From the NCBI GenBank assembly GCA_964642175.1, contig CAZXOK010000001.1, forward strand, positions 248,001-312,000: a stretch of DNA of 64,000 bases, read 5' to 3'. This document shows positions 33,753 to 43,206 of the stretch, one piece after another. The notes below the pieces were generated by a model. It had not been told where the DNA came from and ran no database searches. It worked only from the letters and a program-made list of their open reading frames with translations. The stretch's first letter is position 1; every line of letters starts with the position of its first letter. This stretch comes from JANQGG01 sp964642175 (GTDB lineage Bacteria; Bacteroidota; Chlorobiia; Chlorobiales; Chloroherpetonaceae). The translations under genes were made by a program, and so were the position numbers.

Positions 33753-34796
33753 TCAGGATAATTTATCGAAGCCCTCTTTAAGGATACGCTCTGTGGTTTC
33801 CCAGTTGATACAAGCATCAGTGATAGAGACACCATATTTGAGCTGGCTGAGATCTTCAGGAATTTTTTGATTTCCCTCGTTAAGATTGCTTTCTATCATG
33901 GCACCAATTAGGTGAGAACTGCCACTGGCATATTGATCTACCAAACTTTGCCAAACCGGTTCCTGACGTTCGTGTTTTTTTTCAGAATTCGCATGGCTGC
34001 AGTCAACCATTACCACAGAAGGTAAATTGGACTTCTGCAAAAGATTGGCTGCGGCCTGGATACTCTCTGGATCGTAATTTGGTTTTGAAGCTCCACCACG
34101 CAGAACCACATGACAAACATCGTTACCCGTGGTTTGTATGATACTGATTTTGCCTTCCTGATCTATTCCAAGAAAATTATGGGCATGCATAGATGAACGC
34201 ATGGCATCAATGGCTACCTGCATACGGCCATCCGTGCTGTTTTTAAAGCCAACCGGCATAGAAAGACCACTGGCCATTTCGCGATGTGTTTGCGACTCAA
34301 CCGTTCTGGCACCAATAGCAGCCCAGGATATCAAATCCGAAAAATATTGTGGCGTTATGGAATCTAAAAACTCAGTTCCGGCAGGCAAACCAAGGTTGTT
34401 GACTTCAAGAAGGAGCTGCCTGGCTGAACGCAGACCGTATTCCATGTCGTATGAGTCGTCCAGGTGCGGGTCGTTTATAAATCCTTTCCAGCCAATGGTG
34501 GTGCGTGGTTTTTCGAAATACACCCGCATAACGATATAAATTTTATCTATCAATTGCTTGCGAAGTTCAGCCAGTTTTTTGGCATATTCGTGTGCGGCTT
34601 TAACATCATGAATGGAACAAGGACCTACTACAACAAGCATTCGTGGATCGCGCCCCGATATAATTTCTTCTATAGTTTTTCTGGCTTCAATAACAGTCTC
34701 ATTAGCCACGGATGTCATAGGTAACTCATGCTTGAGGGCTCTTGGTGAGATCAAGCGAAGCGTTCCTTTTACTCTTAAATCAAATGTCGGTTTCAT
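33753..34796 (-). CDS. aroG: 3-deoxy-7-phosphoheptulonate (DAHP) synthase, AroFGH class
   Basis: First step of the shikimate pathway, condensing phosphoenolpyruvate and erythrose 4-phosphate. 347 residues, the usual length of the E. coli AroF/G/H class (type I-alpha). Signatures: LVVVGPCSIHD (PEP site), MRVYFEKPRTTIGWKG, PAGTEFLDSITPQY, and MVDCSHANSEKKHE with metal-binding Cys-His region. The N-terminal extension (residues 1-40) is where Phe/Tyr feedback inhibition acts in E. coli; whether it is sensitive here is unknown. It is probably transcribed from its own promoter in the 34797-34910 gap. Confidence 0.95.
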   Translation of the reverse strand: MKPTFDLRVKGTLRLISPRALKHELPMTSVANETVIEARKTIEEIISGRDPRMLVVVGPCSIHDVKAAHEYAKKLAELRKQLIDKIYIVMRVYFEKPRTTIGWKGFINDPHLDDSYDMEYGLRSARQLLLEVNNLGLPAGTEFLDSITPQYFSDLISWAAIGARTVESQTHREMASGLSMPVGFKNSTDGRMQVAIDAMRSSMHAHNFLGIDQEGKISIIQTTGNDVCHVVLRGGASKPNYDPESIQAAANLLQKSNLPSVVMVDCSHANSEKKHERQEPVWQSLVDQYASGSSHLIGAMIESNLNEGNQKIPEDLSQLKYGVSITDACINWETTERILKEGFDKLS

Positions 34797-34847
34797 ATGG
34801 ATTACTTAGGCTCACTATAATACAAGTGAATTTCTGAAAGTATGATC

Positions 34848-34887
34848 AAAAAAAGTTTAATTAGTAAGATACTCTTTTTTTTACTAA
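34848..34887 (-). terminator. Possible weak terminator after the PP2C phosphatase gene
   Basis: TTAGTAA (34861-34867) pairs with TTACTAA (34881-34887). On the minus strand the hairpin is followed by a T-run (complement of AAAAAAA near 34848). The 13-base loop and few G-C pairs make it weak. Confidence 0.4.
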
Positions 34888-34910
34888 GAGTTCGGCAGTT
34901 ATCAAAAAAA

Positions 34911-36584
34911 CTAACCGGAATTACCCAATACTTTCAGACATATCGCAGTGGTATCATCGTTCTGGAGGTTAGGACTGCTGAAATGTTCGAGCTGGTAAAT
35001 AAGGTGCTGAATCAGGGCATCACTCTCAAGGTGCTTCATGCTGGATAAATATGTTTCGAGTTTATCCTCTCCAAATTCCTCTTGTTTCTCGTTCATGGCT
35101 TCTGTAATTCCATCGGTATAGAGAAAAAACAGGTCGCCAGGATCAAGCTGGTGGGTTTCGTAATCGTATGCATGTTGGGTGGGTAAGACTCCCAAAACAA
35201 CCCCGCCGTTGCACAAGGAACGAAATTGACCTGATGACTTCAGTAATAAAGGTGGATTGTGCCCGGCATTAACCGACTGTATGATCCGGGTGGATTTTAC
35301 AATAATGGCACAAAAGAACGAGATAAATTTATCGGACGAAGTATTCTCAAAAATGATGTTATTGATTTTGCCAACCATTTCGAACAGACTCATTTTCTTA
35401 AGCCTTACCAGGTCGATATAAGCTTTAATAAGTGCCTGAAGGTTAGACATTAACAACGATGCCGGAATGCCTTTACCGGTCACATCAGCAATAGCCAGAA
35501 AAAGATGATCTTGATCAATTTCAAAAATATCGTAATAATCACCACCTATTTGTTGGGCAGGTTTGTAATAAGCAGCGATATCAAAATGCTTATCACTGGG
35601 GATGTACTTTGGAAATAGCTTGGTTTGAATATCAAAAGCTACATCAAGTTCTTTTTCAAGCGCTTTGCGTTTAAGGGCTTCATCAAAATAGCGAAGTTGT
35701 TCCAGAGCACCGGCAAGATTATTTGCGGCAAGATACATAAATTCAATATCCGAGTCGTTAAATACTGTGTTACTGTTTGAACAACCGCAAAGCACTATGC
35801 CAAATGTGGTGTTGTTTTTTAGTGGAATGGCCGCCCTGAATCCATTTTTATGCAGTAGTGGAAAATCCTCAGGTGTTATCCAGATAGACTCCTCTTGGTT
35901 TAAAAAAGCTTCGCCAGCTTTTAAAAGACCGGGATCCTCCACACAATTTTTGGCAAATTCCAAAAATAGCCCGGAGTCGGATTTGCTCAATATCAAGATC
36001 CGATCAATACGGAGTTGTTTTTCCAGGCTTTCGGCAAGCGGCAGGAATAACTCCTGGCGTTTTTTTTGAATTTTAAATGCATTGGATAGTTGGAACAATT
36101 CACTGAGCTGATTGATTTTTTGCTCCAGGTTCTGGTTCAGCTGATTGAGTTGCTGGATGAACATGGCATTTTCAATGGCTGATGCAGCTAAGGATGCCAG
36201 TGAATCTAAAAAGGAGATTTCAGATTTTGAGAATGGGGTTTGTGAAAACTTGGCTCCCAGGCAAATGTACCCGACGAGTTTCTCACCTGAATGTATGGGA
36301 GCAATGTGGTTCAGCTCATGTGATGATTGAAAAACTTCCAGATCCTGAAAGTGATCAGCCGCTTGTTTTAACCCCCGGTGACTGGCTAATTTAAAACGAT
36401 TTTCATTTTCCTGGCATGTAACAATGCAGGCCTTTGAGATCAGCAGTTTTCCCATAACAGTACGTAGGATATGGGATAGAATAAACTCCAGATCCAAAGA
36501 GGCGTTCAAAATTTTGCTGGTTTCGATAAGGGAATTAAGATCCAGCGCAATCCTGCGGTTTTTTTCTTTTTTGGAATGCGGCAT
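34911..36584 (-). CDS. GAF-GAF-PP2C phosphatase, RsbU/SpoIIE-type
   Basis: 557 residues, cytoplasmic. It starts with a GAF-like domain (about 20-145) and a second GAF (about 170-310), a coiled linker, then a SpoIIE-type PP2C domain (about 335-555) with metal-ligand motifs QQIGGDYYDIFEI, LAIADVTGKGIPASLLM, SVNAGHNPPLLL and DDTTAICLKV. Such phosphatases dephosphorylate the STAS antagonist (RsbV-like) in response to a signal bound by the GAF domains. It is the last of the four signalling genes, 39 bases after the kinase gene. It is not recognisably linked to a histidine kinase. Confidence 0.88.
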   Translation of the reverse strand: MPHSKKEKNRRIALDLNSLIETSKILNASLDLEFILSHILRTVMGKLLISKACIVTCQENENRFKLASHRGLKQAADHFQDLEVFQSSHELNHIAPIHSGEKLVGYICLGAKFSQTPFSKSEISFLDSLASLAASAIENAMFIQQLNQLNQNLEQKINQLSELFQLSNAFKIQKKRQELFLPLAESLEKQLRIDRILILSKSDSGLFLEFAKNCVEDPGLLKAGEAFLNQEESIWITPEDFPLLHKNGFRAAIPLKNNTTFGIVLCGCSNSNTVFNDSDIEFMYLAANNLAGALEQLRYFDEALKRKALEKELDVAFDIQTKLFPKYIPSDKHFDIAAYYKPAQQIGGDYYDIFEIDQDHLFLAIADVTGKGIPASLLMSNLQALIKAYIDLVRLKKMSLFEMVGKINNIIFENTSSDKFISFFCAIIVKSTRIIQSVNAGHNPPLLLKSSGQFRSLCNGGVVLGVLPTQHAYDYETHQLDPGDLFFLYTDGITEAMNEKQEEFGEDKLETYLSSMKHLESDALIQHLIYQLEHFSSPNLQNDDTTAICLKVLGNSG

Positions 36585-36623
36585 ACAACATGTTTATGAA
36601 ACAGAAAAAACAGATAGTTTAAG

Positions 36624-37064
36624 TTACGAATTCGAGTGTTGCTTAGGAAGGAATTTGGTGAGACTTAATCGATTTTTGTTGTCGTAGCGGGTGTAGTCGA
36701 TTTCATCAATTAGATTTTGAATGATCTTTATGCCAAGACCACCCGGTTTGGGTTTGCTGAGGTACTCATCCTGGGAAGGGGCTTTATGAAAACGCAGATC
36801 GTAAGACTGGCCTTCATCTTCAATATGGATCAAAAAACGGTCTTGAGTTAGTTCAATATCAATACAAATAAAGTTATTTGTATTGAGTTTATATCCATGC
36901 CTGATCACATTGGAACATGCTTCATCAACGGCGAGTACAATTTTCCATGTATCTTGCTCATTGAAGCCAATTTTATGGGAGGCATCAGCTATAAAAGTTC
37001 GTATCGTATCTAAATACTCAGCATTACTGGGTATGGTAATATGTTCTTCAAAATCTTTTAGCAT
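36624..37064 (-). CDS. Anti-sigma factor-type serine kinase (RsbW/SpoIIAB-like HATPase)
   Basis: 146 residues with a single HATPase_c fold: N-box VDEACSNVIRHGY, G1 box KPGGLGIKIIQN and a G2-like stretch. These small kinases bind a partner (usually a sigma factor, sometimes a different protein) and release it when the unphosphorylated STAS antagonist binds; they can phosphorylate the antagonist. It is 15 bases after the STAS gene. No sigma factor gene is visible here, so the partner is unknown. Confidence 0.9.
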   Translation of the reverse strand: MLKDFEEHITIPSNAEYLDTIRTFIADASHKIGFNEQDTWKIVLAVDEACSNVIRHGYKLNTNNFICIDIELTQDRFLIHIEDEGQSYDLRFHKAPSQDEYLSKPKPGGLGIKIIQNLIDEIDYTRYDNKNRLSLTKFLPKQHSNS

Positions 37065-37079
37065 TGTTTCATTGTGTCC

Positions 37080-37442
37080 CTAATTTTGATTGGTATCGCT
37101 TAAAAACTTATCCATCGCATCCTGCTCATCTTTGCATATTTCAAACAAGTGTGGGAAACCCAACAAATCGAAGACTTCAAAAATTTTATCCGAGAGATTA
37201 ATAAACTTTAAATCTCCCTCTTTTGAACGTATTTCGTCGATAAAACCCATAAACACACCTAAACCTGCACTGGAAATGTACTTAAGGTCTGCAAAATTGA
37301 GAATTATCTTTGTATGATCATTTGAAATCTCGTCTTGCAGGTGCTTTTCGAGTTTCAGGGATGTGTGTGCATCAAGTTCCCCGATAAGATCAATAAACGT
37401 GAAGGGTTCCTGCTGGCGTACTTTACACTCAAACTTACTCAT
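37080..37442 (-). CDS. Anti-anti-sigma factor (STAS domain, RsbV/SpoIIAA-like)
   Basis: 120 residues, a complete STAS fold: FECKVRQQEPFTFIDLIGELD, then LNFADLKYISSAGLGVFMGF with the phosphorylatable serine at Ser57 or Ser58 in the YISSAG motif. It is the expected substrate of the neighbouring HATPase kinase and of the PP2C phosphatases on each side. Gene order (PP2C, STAS, HATPase, PP2C) supports a partner-switching module. Confidence 0.9.
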   Translation of the reverse strand: MSKFECKVRQQEPFTFIDLIGELDAHTSLKLEKHLQDEISNDHTKIILNFADLKYISSAGLGVFMGFIDEIRSKEGDLKFINLSDKIFEVFDLLGFPHLFEICKDEQDAMDKFLSDTNQN

Positions 37443-37567
37443 AATAAACCATTTAACGAATTCAAATGAAACTGATTTTCATCTATGTTATGTTACGGCA
37501 ACCACTGGTTAAGGATGCTAGAAAAATGGCTTAACCCAGAAAAGTTGTCAAATATATACATACTTTT

Positions 37568-39820
37568 TTATAAAACCTTTAAAACAACGATTGTTAAATC
37601 GTCCCGGTTCGATTCGCCTGACTTTGCGAATGTATTGACAGCGTCAAATATTGTGTTTTTGATCTCCTCGGCCGATAAATGTTTGTTTTTGGCCACAGTC
37701 TCTTTAAGCCTGTTGTATCCGAATTCTTCTTTGTCCTGATTAATTGCCTCTATCAACCCATCGGTATAGAATACCATAACATCACCACTTTGAAGTTGGA
37801 GTGTTTTAGGTTTAAGAACCGAGTTGAATATCTTGCCTTTTCTAAGGCCCAGGGCCAACCCATCCAGCTTGATTAACTGGGCGGTGTTGTCGGTATAGGC
37901 TACAACCGGACAGTGCCCGGCATTGGTTAAGATCACCTTTTTTGTGGTCGCATTTACTAATCCGTAAATCAAACTGATAAATACATTTTTGCCCAGGCTG
38001 CTGACAAGCGTATCATTGGCTCGCCGGATCAGCTCTTCGGGATCATGAGCAAATACGCTTGAAAGGGACTGAATAATGCCTTTAAGCTCAGCCATATAAA
38101 ATGCGGCAAAAGTGCCTTTGCCTGAGACATCTGCTACGATAATTCCAAAGTATTTATCTGAATTCTGACCTTCAAGCTCAAAGTAATCGTAATAGTCGCC
38201 ACCCACTTCGTAAGCCGGATAAAACAAGCTGGAGATTTCAAAGCCCGGGACATCCAGCGTATTTTGAGGCAAAAGCCGCTCCTGAATATTTTCAGCGATC
38301 AGCAGCTCTTGTTTTAAGCGTTCTTTTTCAATGAGTTGTTTGAAAAGCCGGGAGTTGTCTATGGCCACGGCAGCCTGATCGGCAAACGTAATAATCAGCT
38401 CCAGATCATCCTTAACGAAACCAAACTCCACATCCTTTGCGATGTGAACAATGCCAATCAGGCGGTTGCGGGAAATAAGTGGTACAGAAACCATTGAGCT
38501 GAGCGGATGGCGGTCGCGGTGTCGAATGCGCCGAATTCTTCGCCAGAACGTGTGGATCGGCTTTTTTTCATCCCGAATGCGTTTATCTGAAGTTATGTCT
38601 TCGATTTTAATAACATCCTTTTTCGTGACAATATCTTTCCAGATAAAATCAGCTTTTTCGGCAAAGTCGTCAATGGTTATCTGTTTGATTTGATGACTAT
38701 GCACGGTATGAAAACGTTGGTTTCTGAAGGTGGTATTTAAGTCGCAGGTTACCGATTCGTAATTTTGTCGGGCGTTTTTTTGTAACCGGTCCAGGTTTTC
38801 TTCATCATAAATATCCAGCCAGCCTTTTGCCGAGTCGCCTATAGAGCTGCAAATGTAAGTCAGGAGTGAATCATAGATTTTTTCTTCATCAAATACATCG
38901 GTGATGAATTTACTCATGGCATAGAGGTTACGTATCTCTGTTGTTTTTCGCTCATAGTCGCGCGAGGAGGGCAAATAAATTAAAATGCCGAAAAAGGAAA
39001 CGGTCAGGTAAGACAACAGGTAAATACATAGCATGAGCAGGACATATCCGGTCATACTGCTGAACCAGACAAAGTGGATGGGAAAATCGAACCATTTATA
39101 CAAAACAAACACTGTACTGGTTAGGATCAGGATAAACCCGCTGAATTTCCACTTATCGGGTCTGCTGAGCGGCAGGATCCATGAAATCCGGAATGAGTTG
39201 ACGGCAATCAGGATCAGGCTTAAGACGCCAAACGCAACGGTTTGAATGGTAAAGGGTTCCTGCGGGGTTTTACCTGAAAGTGAAAGTCCGAATAGAAAAA
39301 TCAGTACAAATGAGCCCAGGAAGTTAGATAAGGAATGTTTGGAGCGTTTATATAGAATAAAGCGTTCAAGAGCCACTAACCCGATCAGGATCAAAATCCC
39401 AAGTGTAAGGGTAATCAGGTGGGTTTTTATAATCGTTAGCAGACTTTGCGGAATGATAAAATCGTATAAAGAATTTGGTGCTTTTATGTAATTTGATTCG
39501 GGCATGGATTGATCCAGCATAAAAAACAGCCCGATAATGAAAATCAAAACAACCGAGCCCGAGCGCATCAGGCCAACTTCGTTAAAACAAAGTGGGTTTG
39601 TAGTATCGGATTTATCGATAAAACTTTTTCTGATGAGAATGTAAAGGCAAATAAATATGCCTGCACTCAAAAGATCTTTCAGGTAAGAAAATCCGGTTGG
39701 CAGGTTGTAGGTGCTGGCTTGAAAGGCGTAGTAGATGCCAAAATCAACAATAAGAAGCAGGCCTTCAAAAAGAACGATGAGAACAAGAAGTATGATGACG
39801 AGACGTCTGGACTTCATCAT
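37568..39820 (-). CDS. Membrane-anchored GAF-PP2C phosphatase (SpoIIE/RsbU-type)
   Basis: 750 residues. The first 285 residues hold about eight membrane helices (LVIILLVLIVLFEGLLLIVD, LIFIIGLFFMLDQS, LTLGILILIGLVALER and others), then a GAF-like domain (about 305-490) and a coiled linker (LIEKERLKQELLIAENIQER), then a PP2C domain with YEVGGDYYDYFEL, IIVADVSGKGTFAAFYM, LTNAGHCPVVAY and DDLTIVVLKV. It senses an envelope or membrane signal and probably dephosphorylates the STAS protein. It is the first gene of the cluster, 126 bases before the STAS gene. Confidence 0.88.
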   Translation of the reverse strand: MMKSRRLVIILLVLIVLFEGLLLIVDFGIYYAFQASTYNLPTGFSYLKDLLSAGIFICLYILIRKSFIDKSDTTNPLCFNEVGLMRSGSVVLIFIIGLFFMLDQSMPESNYIKAPNSLYDFIIPQSLLTIIKTHLITLTLGILILIGLVALERFILYKRSKHSLSNFLGSFVLIFLFGLSLSGKTPQEPFTIQTVAFGVLSLILIAVNSFRISWILPLSRPDKWKFSGFILILTSTVFVLYKWFDFPIHFVWFSSMTGYVLLMLCIYLLSYLTVSFFGILIYLPSSRDYERKTTEIRNLYAMSKFITDVFDEEKIYDSLLTYICSSIGDSAKGWLDIYDEENLDRLQKNARQNYESVTCDLNTTFRNQRFHTVHSHQIKQITIDDFAEKADFIWKDIVTKKDVIKIEDITSDKRIRDEKKPIHTFWRRIRRIRHRDRHPLSSMVSVPLISRNRLIGIVHIAKDVEFGFVKDDLELIITFADQAAVAIDNSRLFKQLIEKERLKQELLIAENIQERLLPQNTLDVPGFEISSLFYPAYEVGGDYYDYFELEGQNSDKYFGIIVADVSGKGTFAAFYMAELKGIIQSLSSVFAHDPEELIRRANDTLVSSLGKNVFISLIYGLVNATTKKVILTNAGHCPVVAYTDNTAQLIKLDGLALGLRKGKIFNSVLKPKTLQLQSGDVMVFYTDGLIEAINQDKEEFGYNRLKETVAKNKHLSAEEIKNTIFDAVNTFAKSGESNRDDLTIVVLKVL

Positions 39821-39996
39821 AGTTAAAAATCAAAAATGTAGGGATAAATTCAATTTACAGTGCAAACTTCAAATGGCCTTTTAAGCTGAATGTCAAAAAC
39901 ATTATGCTTAATTTAGTCATAAAACTAACAACCCGAAATTTACCGTTAGAAAATTAATCGGAAGCGTTTTTATTTTAAACTTAAATACATGTAAGT

Positions 39997-40362
39997 ATGC
40001 TCCAGTTAGTAAAAGTAAAAAAAGAAGGAAATGAACAATTGGTCTTCACTTGGAGTGATGGAATTCTGACAACTATTACCCTTAAAGGTTTAAGAGATGC
40101 CTGTCCCTGTGCTGAGTGCAAGGGTGAAACGGTTCTCTTTGAGTCGGCCCCGCCGCAAAAACCTGAAGTCATTACGCCGGAAATGGCTACATTGCAGCGT
40201 GTTGAAGTGGTTGGGAATTATTCCCTGCAGCCATATTGGGCCGACGGGCATCATTCCGGATTATATACCTGGGAGTATTTGCGTGGAGTAACTTCAACCG
40301 GCGACACTCATTCCTGCGGAGGCGGCTCATGCAACTGCGATCATGACCAACACGAGAAATAA
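39997..40362 (+). CDS. DUF971 (GBBH-like N-terminal) domain protein
   Basis: 121 residues. Family pattern: LVFTWSDGILTTITLKGLRDACPCAEC, then VEVVGNYSLQPYWADGHHSGLYTWEYL, as in the DUF971/gamma-butyrobetaine hydroxylase N-terminal domain. The C-terminus ends in a Cys/His tail (SCGGGSCNCDHDQHEK) that looks metal-binding. The conserved CxxC and the histidines may hold zinc or iron. Bacterial DUF971 proteins often neighbour Fe-S or Mrp-type proteins, but no such gene is present here. The function is unknown; the adjacent serA is 62 bases on. Confidence 0.82.
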   Translation: MLQLVKVKKEGNEQLVFTWSDGILTTITLKGLRDACPCAECKGETVLFESAPPQKPEVITPEMATLQRVEVVGNYSLQPYWADGHHSGLYTWEYLRGVTSTGDTHSCGGGSCNCDHDQHEK

Positions 40363-40424
40363 AAAAGCTTATGTTTTCTTTTGTGAGCTAAACGAACATT
40401 TATCAAACAAAAAAACCATCTCTT

Positions 40425-42011
40425 ATGAAAATTCTAATCACCGATAATATTAACCCGGGTTGCGGGGAAATTCTCAGTAAAAATGGCTACCAGGTCACCG
40501 AAAAAGCCAAAATGACTAAGGATGAGCTAAAGGTTGAAATTGCCAATTACGACATAGTTATTGTTCGAAGCGCCACAAAAGTAACCTCAGATGTCATAGA
40601 TGCCGGAAAAAACTTAAAACTGATTGGCCGGGCCGGCGCCGGTGTGGACAATATCGATATAGAAGCCGCCACCCGAAAAGGGATAATCGTTATGAATACG
40701 CCGGGCGGCAACACGGTCTCGGCAGCTGAGCATGCCTGTGGTATGATTCTCAGCTCGGCGCGCAATATCCCGCAAGCCCACCGCGAAATGAAACAGGGCA
40801 TCTGGGATAAAAAGAAATGGATGGGTGTGGAGCTGGAAGGCAAAACCCTCTCGATAATTGGTGTCGGAAAAATCGGCCGTGAAGTAGCCAAACGCATGCA
40901 GGCCTTTGGGATGCGCACCATTGGTTACGACCCGATGCTTCCCGACGAATTTGCCGCCAAGCTGGATATTGAACTCATGACCCTGAGCGAGAATTTCAAA
41001 CAAGCCGATATTATCACTATACACTCATCGCTTAACGAGTCGACCAAGAACCTGATCTGCATGGAAACCATTGCGTTAATGAAGCCCGATACCCGCATAG
41101 TCAATTGCGCGCGTGGAGGAATTATTAACGAGTTCGACATGGCACAGGCCATTAAAGGTGGTAAACTTGCCGGTGCAGCCCTGGATGTGTTTTCTGATGA
41201 GCCATTGAAAGAGGACTCACCACTTCTTGAACTTGAGAATGTGATCATGACACCGCATATTGCGGCTTCTACGAAGGAAGCGCAAATTAAAGTCGCCATC
41301 CAGATCGCCGAGCAGATAGTCGAGTGGAACAAGTCCAGGCAGCTTATTGGTGCTGTGAATGCCTCGGCCATTGAACTGGCCCAGGCCCCTGAAGTGAAAT
41401 CATTCCTGAACCTTTCCGAAAAACTCGGCCAGATGATCGCCCAGTTGGTCGATGACAAACCCAGGCATCTGACAGTTTGGGTATCGGGTGATTTTCTCCG
41501 CAAATACAGCGAGGTAATTACAGCAGCGGCCTTAAAAGGCTTTCTGGATGTAACTCACCAGGGCGATATCAATTACATTAACGCAACGGCCATGGCCAAC
41601 GAAATGGGTGTGGATGTGGAATTGCGTTACGAAAAGGAAAATCTCGACTACACAAATCTCATCCGTGTAGAGCTCGAAAACGGCAAGTCCAAACGCATGA
41701 TCGGCGGGGCTGTCTTTGCCGCTGATGAAGTCCGCGTGGTGCTGGTAGATAAATTCTTCTGTGAATTTAAACCCGAAGGTAACATTCTCATTTACAACAA
41801 TGAAGACAAGCCCGGTGTGCTGGCCCGTGTGGGGATGATCCTGCTTCGTAATGAGCTCAACATCGCCAATGTGGCTCTTTCAAGGGATGAAGCTAAAAAA
41901 GAAGCCATTACCGTGATTTCGGTAGATGACGACCTGGACCAGAAAATCCTCAAAGATGTTTCCCAGGTAGACGGGGTGTATGATCCTCACCTGATCAAGC
42001 TGTCTTCCTGA
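40425..42011 (+). CDS. serA: D-3-phosphoglycerate dehydrogenase (long, ACT-containing)
   Basis: First step of serine synthesis, NAD-dependent. 528 residues, matching the long type with an ASB domain and an ACT domain. NAD fold: SIIGVGKIGREVAKR, active site Arg in NCARGGIINE, Glu in DVFSDEPLKED, His in VIMTPHIAASTKEAQ. After about residue 300 the ASB domain follows, then the C-terminal ACT (GNILIYNNEDKPGVLARVG). The ACT/ASB region may allow serine feedback. A terminator ends the gene 15 bases after its stop. Confidence 0.96.
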   Translation: MKILITDNINPGCGEILSKNGYQVTEKAKMTKDELKVEIANYDIVIVRSATKVTSDVIDAGKNLKLIGRAGAGVDNIDIEAATRKGIIVMNTPGGNTVSAAEHACGMILSSARNIPQAHREMKQGIWDKKKWMGVELEGKTLSIIGVGKIGREVAKRMQAFGMRTIGYDPMLPDEFAAKLDIELMTLSENFKQADIITIHSSLNESTKNLICMETIALMKPDTRIVNCARGGIINEFDMAQAIKGGKLAGAALDVFSDEPLKEDSPLLELENVIMTPHIAASTKEAQIKVAIQIAEQIVEWNKSRQLIGAVNASAIELAQAPEVKSFLNLSEKLGQMIAQLVDDKPRHLTVWVSGDFLRKYSEVITAAALKGFLDVTHQGDINYINATAMANEMGVDVELRYEKENLDYTNLIRVELENGKSKRMIGGAVFAADEVRVVLVDKFFCEFKPEGNILIYNNEDKPGVLARVGMILLRNELNIANVALSRDEAKKEAITVISVDDDLDQKILKDVSQVDGVYDPHLIKLSS

Positions 42012-42025
42012 ATTGTTACACGATC

Positions 42026-42057
42026 AAGGGGCTTTAAACAAAAAGCCCCTTTTTTTT
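42026..42057 (+). terminator. Rho-independent terminator of serA
   Basis: Perfect 10-bp stem AAGGGGCTTT (42026-42035) with AAAGCCCCTT (42042-42051), loop AAACAA, then eight T. It also shows that the next small gene starts downstream, at 42079. Confidence 0.9.
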
Positions 42058-42078
42058 AAATGCTTACTGATCAATCTT

Positions 42079-42333
42079 ATGGCAATAGACCTTCCTCTGG
42101 AGATCCGGCAAAAACTGCTCAACTCTATCAAGCAGTTTTTTGATGAACACCTCGATGAAAGTATTGGCGATTTAAAAGCGACCCTGGTGTTGGACTATTG
42201 TTTGAAAGAGATCGGCCCGTCTGTCTATAACCAGGCCATACGCGATGCCCAGGCATATATACAGGAGAAATCGTCGGATATGGATACTGTGTGTTATGAA
42301 CCCGAGCTGGGGTATTGGCAGGAAAATCGGTGA
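42079..42333 (+). CDS. DUF2164 family small protein
   Basis: 84 residues from the ATG at 42079. The longer frame from 42013 would run through the serA terminator and has no family resemblance in its first 22 residues. The family pattern is IDLPLEIRQKLLNSIKQFF, then LDESIGDLKATLVLDYCL and IGPSVYNQAIRDAQAYIQ. Cytoplasmic, helical, function unknown. The stop TGA directly abuts the stop codon of the convergent GIY-YIG gene. Confidence 0.8.
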   Translation: MAIDLPLEIRQKLLNSIKQFFDEHLDESIGDLKATLVLDYCLKEIGPSVYNQAIRDAQAYIQEKSSDMDTVCYEPELGYWQENR

Positions 42334-43188
42334 TTAATTCTTCTGTTCAAAGTCTTTTAAAGTTGTCCCGTTTTTCAGTTTCCACTCTGTCAGACCATTT
42401 GCACCTCTACCCAAAACAATTGTTGCAGCCGAAGAAGAGCTTGTAAAAATATAATCCTCAGTAAAGATGTAGTTTTCTTCTTCTTTTATTAATACTGCAG
42501 TTTCAATAAGATTATTTCGCAAGTTAATTGAGTAATCTCGAAATGATGGTACAATTGATAGGGCAACCTTAGAGTCTTTAAACACCACAAAACCATCTGA
42601 CGTTGGTTGCCCTTTTGCATCTGCTCCTTTGGATGATTTGATATAAAAGGTGTCTTTTTCTTGTTCGACCTGAGATTTTACTTCACGTTTTGGCTCAAAA
42701 ATTTTATGACCGAGAGTATTGATTAAAATTTTAATATTCTCAATAAACTCCTCCATTTCAGCCTGTTCAGATTCAGATATGGATGATTGTGTCGGGGTGG
42801 CGTTATTCTCAATGTTATAGCGATTAATTGTTTTCGCTAAATCATATAATCGGTATTCAAGATATTTAATGTGTGCTTTGTTAAGGTTTTCATCTTTGCT
42901 TATAAAGACAATAGCATCGTTCCAGAAATCTTTTTGAGTAAGATGTTGGGTGAGACGTTTAAAAATGGATTCTGCTTCACCAATATAGGCTAGCTCTTTT
43001 CCAAATTCATTTTTGCCCAGAAGAAAATAGACTCCGGGATTAGTCAAATCTGGTCTATCTGTACAATCTTTGATTTTAATTCGTGGAATTTTATAAGCTT
43101 TTCCTGTCCAGTTGGATAACTCACAAGTCATGCGGCCGTTTGGCTCGCCATCTATAAGAAAGAGCTTGATGGTTTTTCCGTATTTCAT
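42334..43188 (-). CDS. GIY-YIG nuclease domain protein with DUF4357
   Basis: 284 residues. The N-terminal part is a GIY-YIG-like fold: GVYFLLGKNEFGKELAYIGEAESIFKR in which the first tyrosine pair is YFLL and the second is YIGE, then FWNDAIVFISKDENLNK and a conserved KYLEYRLYDLA with the glutamate that binds the metal. The C-terminal part (DGFVVFKDSKVALSIVPS, then FTSSSSAATIVLGRGANG) is DUF4357, common downstream of GIY-YIG or restriction modules. No methyltransferase is nearby. Function unknown; it could be a stand-alone DNA or RNA nuclease. Confidence 0.85.
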   Translation of the reverse strand: MKYGKTIKLFLIDGEPNGRMTCELSNWTGKAYKIPRIKIKDCTDRPDLTNPGVYFLLGKNEFGKELAYIGEAESIFKRLTQHLTQKDFWNDAIVFISKDENLNKAHIKYLEYRLYDLAKTINRYNIENNATPTQSSISESEQAEMEEFIENIKILINTLGHKIFEPKREVKSQVEQEKDTFYIKSSKGADAKGQPTSDGFVVFKDSKVALSIVPSFRDYSINLRNNLIETAVLIKEEENYIFTEDYIFTSSSSAATIVLGRGANGLTEWKLKNGTTLKDFEQKN

Positions 43189-43206
43189 GAATTTTTCCTT
43201 TCACAC

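Noticed and set aside
37501..37540. Terminator for the membrane phosphatase gene (GGTTAAG/CTTAACC)
   Set aside because: The stem is only 7 bp with a 16-base loop and no T-run in the right place on the minus strand.
42013..42078. Upstream start for the DUF2164 protein
   Set aside because: The region contains the serA terminator, and the added residues have no family match.
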